Below, piece by piece: positions 55,701-64,000 of a stretch of DNA of 64,000 bases. Made by a program: the position numbers and the translations under genes. The stretch is taken from assembly GCA_964017065.1 (NCBI GenBank), contig OZ024783.1, positions 9,003,367 to 9,067,366 of the forward strand. The letters run 5' to 3'. Within the stretch, counting starts at the first letter, position 1; each line of letters starts with the position of its first letter. The notes beneath the pieces are model-generated. The model was not told the origin of the DNA. It saw only the letters and a list, made by a program, of their open reading frames with translations, and did not search any database. The DNA is from Haliclona indistincta. Taxonomy: Eukaryota; Porifera; Demospongiae; Haplosclerida; Chalinidae.

Positions 55701-56137
55701 TTACTCACGTCTTCATATTCGAAAGGTTGTGGTGGGAGTGGCGACCGTTGCATTCTGCGCCATTTAATTACGACCGCGATCTCCTCTAGTGCTTCTTCTA
55801 TACGATACAAAGCTAAACTGATCTTCTCTTGTACTTGATCAGTTTGCTCGACCTCTGCTTCTATTTCATCGTCAGCAATGTGTGCAATGATTTCAGCATC
55901 TAGACCGCTAAGCAGCTTGGATTTAGTCGTCAGTTGTGCTCTCAACTGCTTCAACTTCGGTGCGTTCACTGCCGCTATCGCTGGGTCTACCTGATTAATC
56001 ATTTTCGTAGCTGAGGATCGATGCCCTTTCCTCGAAGCCTTCTTAGTTTTCAATTCTGCAGCGTCGAGGCTGGCGGGTTTCATTTTTGCGTCGGCGTCGA
56101 CGGTTGTTTCTGTTGTTTCAGTTCGATAGTCGCACAT
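52625..56137 (-). CDS. BEL/Pao Gag-protease
   Basis: 1170 codons. There is an N-terminal charged, coiled-coil-like region (residues 30-125), two blocks of tandem repeats (about 171-289, decapeptides of DPLTAPVALH type; about 359-579, dodecapeptides of STHSGVPIHASP type), a DUF1759 Gag domain (about 602-745, LPKLSLPHFNGNLMKWTSFW), zinc knuckles (about 840-885, CYNCLRKGHVSRLC and CKLCQGRHHTTIC) and a DUF1758 aspartic protease with FDTGSQRSYL near 945. Gag would coat the RNA in cytoplasmic particles and the protease would process the polyprotein. It ends at a stop produced by a frame change just before the reverse transcriptase. Confidence 0.9.
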   Translation of the reverse strand: MCDYRTETTETTVDADAKMKPASLDAAELKTKKASRKGHRSSATKMINQVDPAIAAVNAPKLKQLRAQLTTKSKLLSGLDAEIIAHIADDEIEAEVEQTDQVQEKISLALYRIEEALEEIAVVIKWRRMQRSPLPPQPFEYEDVSNLQDSSTPPPEDEVTDNSTIPAMNSDDPLTAPVALHDPLTAPATSHVPLTVPVALHDPLTAPATSHVPLTAPVALHDPLTAPVALHDPLTAPATSHVPLTAPVALHDPLTAPVALHDPLTAPVTSHDYLTAPVATYDPLTVPVPSPRHVHWILPGASAAYTPPNALDTPGAVAYTSPTSPITATTLVHPTTLSTFPIWHDPSFIYPGVTSSLSYPGHAPLSTHSGVPSHVPSSTYSGVHSHVSPSTHSGVPIHASPSTHSGAPIHASLSTHFGVPSHVPSSTYSGVHSHVSPSTYSGAPIHASLSTHSGVPSHVPSSTYSGVHSHVSPSTYSGVPIHASPSTHSGVPIHASPSTHSGVPIHASPSTHSGAPIHASLSTHSGVPIHDSPSTYSGAHSHVSPSTHSGVPIHASPSTHSGAHSFVPLSTHTGVTSLVTHPDAVDHAYPGTVIHAPTTLPDRVKLPKLSLPHFNGNLMKWTSFWDSFDSAVHTNDRLPEVDKFNHLRSLLEGTARDAISGMSMTASNYKEAVEILKKRFGNRQLIISKHMDALLHVSAVTSDGHLRELQRLYDQSEANIRSLKALGVESGSYGAMLSSVLLNKLPPELRLVVSRKISADKLDMDNLLETFELELSARERANSSIPHSHPRHRQQERTPTSAFPANVNDSTKCIFCQQSHPSTNCRVVTDINKRKKILRESSRCYNCLRKGHVSRLCRSAAKCKLCQGRHHTTICEKNSTPATDQPGKSPLNPKAQPYSPGSSSSTPTTTNFCSAKRRGILLQTALTKIHNLSRPRSAIKLRVLFDTGSQRSYLTERAMKLLKLKATDTQTLSIATFGAKRGQDRICPIVSVGMRLRERSTMNLTLYVVPSICEPITCQSIDTSITANEQLMTLDLADPTDGTSDLPIDLLIGCDYYWDLVTGDICRTGTGPTAIHTKLGWVLSGPTVTSESSITHTAITHQLQVDCQLMNDEPLEDQLRAFWEIESFGISQQENACSLYEQFTKSVSLQDGRYQVCLPWKEFHKPLADN
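54405..55060 (-). repeat. 36-bp coding minisatellite in Gag
   Basis: About 18 units of 36 bp encode STHSGVPIHASP-like dodecapeptides, with higher-order alternation of unit types (SHVPSSTYSGVH versus PIHASPSTHSGV). Units stay in frame. Every antisense or shifted frame here is also repetitive and is not a gene. Confidence 0.95.
55270..55625 (-). repeat. 30-bp coding minisatellite in Gag
   Basis: About 12 units of 30 bp encode DPLTAPVALH and the variant VPLTAPATSH in an alternating pattern. Confidence 0.95.
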
Positions 56138-56260
56138 TATCCGAACTCAGTGCAAAAGTGTGTGTACAAACATAAACTCACGAGACACGTGGAGAATTCT
56201 ATTCGGAGCCCACTTGGATCTAGGAGACTGCTTCCTTGCGTCTTGCAACTCCTACAGGTA

Positions 56261-56278
56261 ATCCGGTTCGAAGGACCA
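56261..56278 (-). promoter_or_regulatory. BEL/Pao primer-binding site
   Basis: Immediately after the 5' LTR on the minus strand, starting TGGTCCTTCGAACCGG. The initial TGG and the TTCGAA segment fit complementarity to a tRNA 3' end (CCA and T-loop); the specific tRNA is not assigned. Confidence 0.7.
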
Positions 56279-56471
56279 TGTAAAACTGCCGGATTCTCTT
56301 CCAGAGTAGGCTTTGATCGCTATCGATCTCGCGATGCACACCGATTCACTCACTGCTCTCGAGCTCTCTCTGAATGTTTATTTCAATGTGCGTCATGAAT
56401 CAACGGTGATTAATAATGATAATATGCAATAATAGCGCTAATGATAGGTTCGTCCCTGGGACAGTTCAACA
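56279..56471 (-). repeat. BEL/Pao 5' LTR (193 bp)
   Basis: Identical to 48985-49177. The GGCAT target duplication follows at 56472-56476. Confidence 0.95.
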
Positions 56472-56945
56472 GGCATTAACCGACATAAATGACCGCGGCA
56501 AAGTCGAGTTGCCTGAGCAACGGTCGAGGGCAACCGACTTTTCCATTGCACTCACATTCAGTCTTGGCTAAGTTGAGTGTGAGTGCTATAACATCGCGAA
56601 TTATTCAAACTCGCAAAGACGTAATGGTCTGTTACTATAGAACGCTCCGCGTGTAACATTGGATTTGTACGCACGAGCTTCCGTTCTTGTTGTTATTGAT
56701 AAGACCACTTGGGGTACGCCCGAGTGGTCTATCAATAACAACGAGACCGGAATTGAGTGCGGACAAATCTAATGTTACACGAGGAGCCATTCACTAATTG
56801 TTTTGTTATTACTCGTTCAAAGTCCCACTAGCGTTAATGTGCTAGCTGTGCATATAAGGTGCTCACTACAGGGCTCTTCACCTACGCCCTCGGGATTGCT
56901 TCGTGTATTCGTGACATACCACCAGTAGGCATGTTATAGCTGTGA
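56472..56945. repeat. Palindrome-centred MITE-like element hosting the BEL/Pao insertion
   Basis: 56650-56781 is an imperfect palindrome of about 130 bp (CGTGTAACATTGGATTTGT and its inverse), with the centre AGACCACT...AGTGGTCT at 56702-56730. The flanking sequence separates two pieces of a membrane-gene relic (48885-48968 and 56946-57150), so an element landed in the relic and the BEL/Pao then landed near the edge of that element. Confidence 0.6.
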
Positions 56946-57150
56946 AATTGTTAAGTTGGCAATAATAGCTGGCAAGAACTTGAGGATGACCATAACACTA
57001 AGGTTTTAATAGAATGCTGCCATTGTGCTACACTAAACTAGCTAAGTTGAATTCCAGAGATATCCTCTGTGTATTATAGGTACTAGAGCAATGAATATTG
57101 TTTGTGATCAGCCATGCTGTTATTACAAGCAATGCAGCATGTAACCAGAG
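56946..57150 (-). pseudogene. 5' relic of small multi-pass membrane gene
   Basis: It matches 19765-19930, i.e. the N-terminal codons and upstream region of member A (AGGATGACCATAACACTA, CTAAGTTGAATTCCAGAGATATCC), with no open continuation. Confidence 0.7.
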
Positions 57151-57319
57151 TGTATGTTTTTATCAGAACAGACCTCTGATGACTTCATAGATTTGAAAAT
57201 TTTAGAATGTATCTCCAAGGGTGCACAGATGAGTTGGCTGTGAAAATCTGTCAGCCCCTCTCTGACCAGATTGTATGTCATGCTCCCAAGTACATCAGTT
57301 CGATTCTTGAGGAATAGTT

Positions 57320-58095
57320 GTCCATCAAACGACAAGAGAAATCAAGGAAGAAAACCTGTATGTCTGCTGAAGTTGCTACTCTAAAGGAGTCTCTCTCTGT
57401 TGAGATGCTAAAGAACATATTCTAGTGAGTGAAAAGGGAGCTTCTATGTGGCTTACCTGTCTACCGATTGAAGAATTTAGATTCAGCTTACACTGGAGAG
57501 CTTTCCTTGACACCCTTGCTTTGAGGTATGGTTGGTCTCTGTTGAACACTCCCCTCTCTTGTGTGTGTGGTAACCCTTTTCTGTTAGTCATGCCCTCTCA
57601 TGCCCAAGGGGTGGTTTTCAATCTATTAGGCATAAGGAGATCAGTGATCTTATTGCCCGTCTTCTCACTGAAGTCTGTAGGGATGTAAGGATAGAACTAG
57701 ACCTCCTGCAGCCCATTCCATTTATCTCCCCTTTGGTTGGAGCTTCAGCTAACTCATATGAAGGTGCTTGACTCGATGTTGCAGTGAATGGATTCTGGGC
57801 TGGGCGGTACGAAAGGACCTTCATTGATGTCAGAGTTTTAACTCACATGCTGACTCTAATAAGACCTCTTCCATTACTGCCACATACCAGAAGCACGAAA
57901 ATGAGAAACGCAGAATGTATGAACAGAGAGTGCTTGAGGTTGAGAGAGCTTCATTTGTTCCTGTGCTTCTGAGACATGCTTCAGTTTTCTATAAAAACCT
58001 TGCCTCCCTGCTTGCTGAAAGAGAGATGCCACCTATGCATGGTACTACAATGAACTGTTTGTGCTGTGTGACCACCTTCTCTCTATTGCGCAATA
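57320..58095 (+). pseudogene. Decayed C-terminal part of RLE-type non-LTR element
   Basis: Successive plus-strand pieces in different frames match the C-terminal third of the protein at 29204-32326: KGASMWLTCLPIEEF, LDTLALRYGWSLLNTP, CVCGNPF (CCHC region, broken), NGFWAGRYERTFIDVRV and YEQRVLEVERASFVPV...YKNLASLLAE. There are several frameshifts. It ends where the block shared with the 23-kb oxygenase locus begins (58089). Confidence 0.85.
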
Positions 58096-58228
58096 AGAAA
58101 CAGCACAGTGGAGCACTGACACACAATACACAAACAATAGACAACACAACAGCACTGCACTAGACAATACTAATTGTGCTATTGCTGAGTCAGTATATTA
58201 CAATATTCTATTTAAGTGTGCATCTTCA

Positions 58229-59609
58229 ATGCTCTGGATTCATATACTTACAATATCTGCTACGTTGCGGAAAGTATTGAGGCGTGCTGTTAGGAGTTTT
58301 TCTATAGTGAATCAGATGATGGCTGAAGGACAATCTTTAGTGGAGATGGCCAAGTCTCAGATTGTGAAGTCTTTGGGAGAGATAGCTACTGAACGATTTA
58401 CCTGTGGTGGTAGTATTCTAACACCTTCTAAAGTACAAGTTGCTTATCTCAACAAAGTTGGAGAATGGAATACTTTTGTTTTTCCTGGTTTGCAAGATGC
58501 TGATATTCTCAAGCTTATTGAATCCTCTAGTGTTGCTAGTTTTGGAAAAGGAAAGGAAACAGTTACTGACAAGAGTTACAGAGATGCTTATGCATTAGAA
58601 CCAGAAAAGTTCTTTACTTCTTTTCATCTTTCAGACTGTGGAATTATTGGAGAAGTTCGTGTGTCGTTAGTTCCAGATGTTCTCAATATCAGTTCGAGCT
58701 GAGTTGTACAAGATGAATGTGTACAGTGGTCCTACTGGGTGCTTCAAGGCTCATGTTGACACTCCTCGTGGAGGTAACATGTTTGGTAGCCTGGTTGTGT
58801 GTTTACCTTCACAGTTCACTGGAGGATCACTTGTTACTAGACACCAAGGTCAAGAGGTTACTTATGACTGGTCCTCACCAACTAGTGATCCTGTCATTCA
58901 GTGGGCAGCATTCTTCAGTGATGTGGAACACGAAATACTTCCAGTGACCAATGGCTATCGTGTGACTTTAACCTACAACCTCTACCATTGTGACCAGCTT
59001 AATCCAGTTGCTTCATTGAATGTTACTACCACTCCATTCTACCAAAATCTCAAGGCAGCACTAGGTCAGCCACATTTCCTACGTGAAGGTGGTGTCCTTG
59101 GTTTTGCCTGTCAACATTCATATGTTTTTGAAAAATCAAAAGACCCCAAGATTGTACTGAAGGGATCTGATCGTATGGTGATGTTAGCTGCTGCTTCACT
59201 TGGACTCAAAGTGGCTGTAAGGTCCATTGTTAGAACAGAAAATGATGATTATAGTGATGAAGAGAGTGACCGTGTATGTTCGTTTTATTGTGGATTTTGT
59301 TATGAGTTAACGAATGCAGTGATTGGGGAAGGAGATAGCTGGAAGCAGCATCTTGAAGCTTATGGATATGAAAGAGCCGAAAATATTATCTGGTGCCAGA
59401 AATTGAAAGAGAAGGTCCCAGCTATTACAGCGCTCACCTACGGTAATCAACATTTAGCAGAAACCTGCTACATGGCTGCAGCTATTCTGGTTAATGTGCC
59501 TAAATGGAGCGAAAGGTCACCTCAACACGATAGTAGTATTGAAGATTTTGGAAACGAGGAGATTAGATGCAAGAAAAAGAAATTAGATGATTCTGATAAT
59601 AAAGTGTGA
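58229..59609 (+). pseudogene. 2OG-Fe(II) oxygenase-like gene, copy 2, frameshifted
   Basis: Frames 58229-58702 and 58677-59609 together cover one protein homologous to the 23406-24763 copy. A four-base insertion (about 58690-58693) breaks the frame before the HxD motif, a different site from the lesion in copy 1. The downstream frame holds FKAHVDTPRGG, the GSLVVCLPSQFTGG strand and VEHEILPVTNGYRVTLTYNL, so the whole catalytic core stays open from an internal Met at 58677 or 58713. The likely original start is the MAEGQSLVEM Met near 58319. It could be a pseudogene, a 5'-shortened gene, or an assembly error. Confidence 0.7.
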
Positions 59610-59684
59610 ACATAATGTTCTTTTACTTAAGTACATATTATGGTGATTGTAACTGACATTTTCTAACATTAATTTTACCATGAG

Positions 59685-59965
59685 CTTACAAGGGGAAGGG
59701 GCGTTCAACTGCCGTATTCGCTATAGTAATATTATCGAAGTTTTAAGTTTGCTGCCGTGTGCTGTTGCTACTTGGGACTTGGGCTTTCTTGCTGTGGCTC
59801 GCTATTTCCCACCTATACATTCATCCACGCATCACCCTGCCCGTCTCCAGCTAAAACGAGTAAGCGTTCAGCCAGAGCCATGATCGCCATCTTATATTGC
59901 CAGTGCGAGCGGCTGACTTTAGATTTTATTATTCACAGTTGAACGCTCCTTCCCTATAGGCTCCT
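59685..59965. mobile_element. Short MITE with about 20-bp inverted ends
   Basis: Left end AAGGGGAAGGGGCGTTCAACTG and right end, inverted, AGGGAAGGAGCGTTCAACTG enclose about 240 bp with no coding potential. It lies directly behind oxygenase copy 2. Target duplication is unclear. Confidence 0.6.
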
Positions 59966-60109
59966 GGTTTACATACTTTAGAGAGTCGCAAAGGCGAATT
60001 CTTGAAGGGAAATTTTTCTGTCATACCACTGAACTGTACACGGCATGTGTGCATTAATGGCTACAAAAATGGCTGGTAAAGAAATTATATAGGTGTACAA
60101 CTACTACTT

Positions 60110-60430
60110 CTAGACCATCGCTGTTGACCAATTAGGTTGTGTAGCTGCAGGTCTCTATTCTCATAAAGGAATCCCGCCACACAGATTACTGTTTTGTGCG
60201 CAGAGTTCTACTGAATAATTTTTATAGCGCTTGCGTGTCATTGCTCATGATTCATGTCGTTTCTGTGTGCTGTTGCTATTGTCTAAATCAGCTATGTGAT
60301 GTAGAAGCTCTTGCACTGTTACCATAGCACCATTGCTATTCTTGGACGGTATTATTATACCAACAGCGTTTGGGATTCTAAATGACGTAGATCCTCTGAT
60401 ATGCTCTCTCTAACTATTATATACAGCACT
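60110..60430. repeat. Dispersed repeat related to the flanks of the 1.55-kb palindrome
   Basis: 60110-60290 matches 16858-17105 and 60395-60430 matches 18656-18690, with a short non-palindromic middle here. This is effectively the repeat without the long palindrome. Confidence 0.65.
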
Positions 60431-61158
60431 CACTTTCACCTTCCAATGAACAAGCATGGCAGGCTATAGAGACAATTGCAAATAAGAAAATTGTGCAAAA
60501 ACACATACTCATGAATATTTTTTAGCAAAAATTTCGTTGCACGCTTTGTGTACCACTTCTTATTCCCCCTTTCAGGAGCACATAATGAGAAAAGAGCATC
60601 GAACTCCAACAGTCCTCATAAAACTAGCATTTTTGGCAACTTGGCTGCCTTATAAGGAAAAAACCTGTTCTACAGTCTGAAGTACTTCTCTGAAACACTA
60701 GTTGTATGGGGACTATTGGAGTTCGACGCTCCTTTCTTGTTAGCCTCTATGTGCTATCCTGGATCTTCTCCTGGGATGGTATATAGTGTGTAGAGTAATT
60801 GCTGTACAGCCTGACTGGGAACATAGATTATATTGTTGCACAATAATTTTGCAGGACACGTCAGCATGTTTTTAACATCACAATTTGTTGATTTATACTG
60901 CCAACAATGCTAAGATGGATGGATGTTTTTTATCACAGGAAATGTTTTCTTTCACAGTTATTGTGTTTTCTATTTTGCAACATAGCATCAGCAATTAATT
61001 TTGTGAAAAGTAATAGTAATCAACTTAATTGCAATAAACATGTTACAAATGTAAGTAATAAATGTGATACAAAATCATGACTACAGACGAGAACGAATGA
61101 CTAATGTACTAAGAAGACTATCACAATAGTTATTGAAGAGAGTTCCAACTGTGTAGAT
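60431..61158. other. Intergenic, nothing recognised
   Basis: AT-rich sequence; a loose inverted repeat around GAGCATCGAACTCCAAC (60595) and GGAGTTCGACGCTCC (60718) suggests a small hairpin element. The last part is probably the 3' UTR of member C. Confidence 0.35.
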
Positions 61159-62118
61159 CTACGCTGCAAATTCATGTTCATCATTATCGGCATCTTCATT
61201 GTCGTCATCTTCGGTGTCGTCATCGTCATCATCATCTACTTTTTCAAATTTGTACCAAGGAAAGAAGACGATGTACACGAATATTATAATGCCTGTAGGT
61301 AATATCTCAGAAATCGCATTAATCTTTTTTGTATGTGAAAAATACGATGCATATTTTAACCCGCAAAATAAGCCAGTAAGAAAAAATGTCAATAACGCTA
61401 CAGAGATTTGTATAATTATAGTGCAACATCTTCGACGTCCTAATCCTCTTTTTCCATCGGAAACTTTTAACAGGACTATAGTGATAAGGTAGACGATCAG
61501 AGCAGTGGTTGTTACCACACCGAGTGCAGATCCAGTGGCATTGCCTAGCTTTGACACAAACCTGTAGCAGGTGACTTCTGAGTTGTTGTTGTCATTGTTG
61601 GAGCAGTTTATATATTGTCCAGACCATAGATCTGTATTGTAGCAGCAGATCAACCCTCTTGTGCTGCAACCGTGAGACTCCTCAATGAAAAAGTCGTCAC
61701 AGAATTGCACAGCTGCTACAGCGACCATTTGAATCAGAAGAGCAGATAGTATGGTTGTGTATACTGCCTTAGGGGCTTCGTAGTTTAGTACAATATAAAT
61801 CTTTTCACCTTTTTCATTTGTATGTCTTTTCAGAACTTTGTCAAAAACGTGTTCCACAACGGTTTCAGTGCAGTTGATAATCCATTTTCCTAGTTTAGTG
61901 TCTTTGCAGCATAGAAAGCAAGGAAGTATTATGCTGCTTAGAGTAAGCAAGCAGTAAAGCACCAATCCTAGTAGTGTGTCAAAGAAGAAGATAACGAAAG
62001 GATATGGACAGACTAATGTTTCCATTGTAGCCACTTCTATGATATGAAGCTGACAAATCATTGCCTTATATGCTGCATCAGGCATGTTGACTTGGTAACA
62101 CCAGTAAATATCTTGCAT
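61159..62118 (-). CDS. Small multi-pass membrane protein, unknown family (member C)
   Basis: A 319-codon frame. Met33 (62022, METLVCPYPFVIFFFDTLLG) is the likelier start by comparison with members A and B, because it places a hydrophobic segment at the N-terminus. The order is: hydrophobic segment, basic stretch with ETVVEHVFDKVLKRH, second segment, extracellular loop with FCDDFFIEESHGCSTRGLICCY and N-glycosylation sites, the signature CYRFVSKLGNATGSALGVVT, then three more segments. It ends with an almost purely acidic Asp/Glu tail (about 24 residues), absent in the other members and possibly a calcium- or protein-binding tail (inference). Function is unknown. Confidence 0.75.
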   Translation of the reverse strand: MQDIYWCYQVNMPDAAYKAMICQLHIIEVATMETLVCPYPFVIFFFDTLLGLVLYCLLTLSSIILPCFLCCKDTKLGKWIINCTETVVEHVFDKVLKRHTNEKGEKIYIVLNYEAPKAVYTTILSALLIQMVAVAAVQFCDDFFIEESHGCSTRGLICCYNTDLWSGQYINCSNNDNNNSEVTCYRFVSKLGNATGSALGVVTTTALIVYLITIVLLKVSDGKRGLGRRRCCTIIIQISVALLTFFLTGLFCGLKYASYFSHTKKINAISEILPTGIIIFVYIVFFPWYKFEKVDDDDDDDTEDDDNEDADNDEHEFAA

Positions 62119-62389
62119 GTTAGTTGTACAACAAAGAACAACATTCCTGTAGTGGGTATGTCATTATACTCACAATCACCAGGATGTTGTTACCTTCTAG
62201 CAGGATCACATTGGGTAAACACTAAACAAGGCAGCATGCCAAATTGAAACATGGTGGGTGTTCTAAAAATAGCAGTTGCCATAATTACAAGAACTATAAT
62301 CCATATATGGAGTATTTTAACTGCGCCTCTAATAAATTGCGCTGGCGAGCGCACATGATTGAGCTAGTGTCTGTGGTGAACGCGGTACC
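62119..62389. promoter_or_regulatory. Divergent upstream region
   Basis: It lies between the 5' end of minus-strand member C and a possible plus-strand first exon at 62390. No defined promoter motif. Confidence 0.3.
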
Positions 62390-62474
62390 ATGGCTACCAC
62401 TAGTATACAAACGGAGAGTACTGCTGAGACTGATCGTGATCAGACAGAAGGTTGCAGCACACCACAGCCAAGCA
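62390..62474 (+). CDS. Possible first coding exon of a spliced gene
   Basis: An ATG in a strong context (GGTACCATGGCT) opens 28 codons, Thr/Glu/Asp/Gln-rich (MATTSIQTESTAETDRDQTE), ending at a good donor, CA|GTAAGC. No following exon can be identified with confidence before the next repeats. The call rests on context and composition only. Confidence 0.3.
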
Positions 62475-63581
62475 GTAAGCACCGTATTGCACTAACGTAT
62501 GATTTTTGATTAATGCTGTTATTAAACATAGAATAAGACCACGGTGATGCTCCAAATGACAGCGCCAACACACGGATGCTTCGCAAATGGAAAAGAAGGC
62601 TCTTTTGGCTGAAGCATGCGTCCTGGGCGAGGTTAATTTATTAGTAGAGGTGTGGTAGTTATTACATCCACATACGTCACAATATATGGATGTTACTAAA
62701 AACAAACATGACCACAATCATTGGATTTTGCAGATCGCCACTCTGCTGCTTGCCAGCTAATTGCCGAGCGCCTTAGCGCGAGGCAAATAATCGGCCTAAA
62801 AGGGTTAAAAACGATGTTCCCATGACGCCTGGGAACAATGTTTTTTATTTAGTTTTTTTATTTAATTTTTTTACCATTATTTTATTATTATTCTATTTTT
62901 TATGTATGTGGTTCCTTGCGTACACGCTTAGGAATGCTAATCAGGGTTACGGCGAGGGTTCATACTATGTATTATACTGCGGGGTCACGGGGATCCGGCG
63001 CTGGACCCGGTTATGTCAGTATGAGATAAGAACTTAACGGTGGACTGAGACCATGGCGGATTAGATCCCAGAGTCTACTCCTGACAGAGCCAAGTGGCTA
63101 GCTCAGCTCGGGAAGAGAAAACAAAGAGCAGTGGCCTGAGTCTAACGCCACTAAAGAAGCAAGGTACGCCATCAGCAGTACTACTACTAACAATACACGG
63201 AACCGGCATTGACTCTTAGGATGTCTGACACGAGTCCACGAGGCCGAAAACAGGAAGCTAGCTCGCTGTAAGCCCGTATCTGTACCTGCCGGCCGTCTGC
63301 TGTCGAGCCCACTAGCTGGTCAATTATAACTACTTAATAAACTCAGCGCGAGGCATTCATGCGTATTCGTAACTCCTAGTTATGCATGTAACAGTGATAT
63401 GGAATTTTCTAGCAAGAGATGGGCTCAAATTGAAGTAAAATCAGAATGTGACAAAAAGCAATCAGAATAGTTTTACAAGCATTCTTAGGCTATTGTATTG
63501 GGATGATACATTGCATCCGAAGACCAAAAACAGCAATCTGTCATAATATTGTGTTTGGTGTATGCAAAATAATGGTAAACA
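62475..63581. other. Intergenic, mixed repeat-like sequence
   Basis: A T-rich tract (62838-62905) separates two compositionally different parts. 62930-63350 is GC-richer than its surroundings, without an open frame of note, and reads like a fragment of a non-coding repeat. No gene is supported. Confidence 0.35.
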
Positions 63582-64000
63582 TCAATTGGAATGTTGGGCA
63601 TTTCCAGTGGAATTAACTTTTGTGATGCAAGTTGTGTAGAGGTAGATGTCATTGATAACACTAACATTGATTGGTTTATGTTTGTGTACAGTAAATCCTA
63701 TGATGCAGTCCTTTGTGATTACATTAAACTCTGACAGAGAAGTGGAGGATATTTTTGCGTGATAGATGCACAGAAACACAGTCAGTGTGATGGTTAGTAT
63801 CACTAGAATAATCTGTATCAGTATTGTGGTCAGATAGCTCCACCATTTCTTGCGTATTCCTTTAGAAACTTTGAGAAGAAGCAGGGTAATGATGTAGACA
63901 ATCAAAGCAGTGGTTGTTACTAAGCCGAGAGCTGACCCAGTGGCTGTGGCTAGGTTGAGCATGAACATGTAGCAGATGACGGAAGTGATGTTGTTGTCTC
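63582..64000 (-). CDS. Small multi-pass membrane protein, unknown family (member D, partial)
   Basis: The frame is open to the right window edge (the codons before Met at 63968 continue the similarity, DNNITSVICYM). The signature MLNLATATGSALGLVTTTAL is followed by hydrophobic segments as in members A-C and a different, His/Lys-containing C-terminus. The N-terminal half lies outside the window. Confidence 0.7.
   Translation of the reverse strand, partial: DNNITSVICYMFMLNLATATGSALGLVTTTALIVYIITLLLLKVSKGIRKKWWSYLTTILIQIILVILTITLTVFLCIYHAKISSTSLSEFNVITKDCIIGFTVHKHKPINVSVINDIYLYTTCITKVNSTGNAQHSN

Larger units (their letters stand above)
48985..56471 (-). mobile_element. Complete BEL/Pao LTR retrotransposon
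   Basis: 7,487 bp on the minus strand, flanked by a 5-bp direct repeat GGCAT (48980-48984 and 56472-56476). Two 193-bp LTRs are identical as far as I can compare by eye. A TGG-initiated primer-binding site directly follows the 5' LTR (minus strand from 56278), and a purine run GGCGGGAG precedes the 3' LTR. Coding order gag, protease, reverse transcriptase, RNase H, integrase with DUF1759 and DUF1758 hallmarks is BEL/Pao. The coding region carries two frameshifts and one stop. Confidence 0.95.

Noticed and set aside
63215..63260. Hammerhead-ribozyme-like CTGA...GAGTCC...GGCCGAAAA
   Set aside because: Two extra bases interrupt the CUGANGA core, stem II has a mismatch and no cleavage triplet with closing stems could be placed.

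Overview
The window looks like nuclear DNA of an early-branching metazoan, most likely a demosponge. The reasons are the gene content (an expanded family of secreted beta-helix/multi-pass membrane proteins, POT/SLC15-like transporters, a small multi-pass membrane family and 2OG-Fe(II) oxygenase-like genes, all in multiple copies), splice-site-like exons, and a dense mix of BEL/Pao, copia, non-LTR and foldback DNA elements. The species is an inference. Nearly all recognisable host genes here are single uninterrupted reading frames, and I see no tRNA, rRNA or CRISPR.

Layout. 1-7 kb: three POT/SLC15-like copies on the minus strand. One is intact (4559-6346), one carries two oppositely oriented 1.24-kb elements plus a nonsense codon (1-3483), and one is a fragment (about 6686-6990). 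7.2-14.5 kb: two consecutive long palindromes, then an intact beta-helix membrane gene (10208-13849). 16-20 kb: a pseudogene fragment, a 1.55-kb near-perfect palindrome (17106-18656) and a small membrane gene. 21.8-25.9 kb: copies of a 2OG-Fe(II) oxygenase-like gene, all broken or partial, and a possible spliced acidic gene. 26.0-38.1 kb: a second copy of the 7.2-14.5 kb unit, palindromes included. Its gene is split by a full-ORF non-LTR retrotransposon with a 15-bp target duplication and by a 1.86-kb foldback-headed element. 38.4-43.0 kb: a non-LTR fragment abutting a truncated copia element that itself holds a third 1.24-kb element, then a TTAA-flanked MITE. 43.2-46.0 kb: a 5'-truncated third beta-helix copy and a short domain fragment. 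47-48.2 kb and 61-64 kb: further members of the small membrane family. 48985-56471: a complete BEL/Pao element with identical 193-bp LTRs and 5-bp target duplication but interrupted coding frames. 57.3-59.6 kb: a decayed non-LTR copy next to another 2OG-oxygenase copy.

The most interesting signal is a pair of non-autonomous element families. They share no interior of obvious coding value but have the same plan: a long foldback at the 5' end, subterminal inverted TGTAGGG(T/A)TGA motifs, a 3' hairpin ending three bases before a ...TAA terminus, and insertion between A and T with no target duplication. The ancestral reading frames can be checked across three insertion sites because the host sequences are coding. 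This is Helitron-like behaviour, but the ends are not canonical. The second theme is palindromy: five inverted repeats about 0.8 to 1.6 kb long, four of them in two blocks duplicated together with a host gene.
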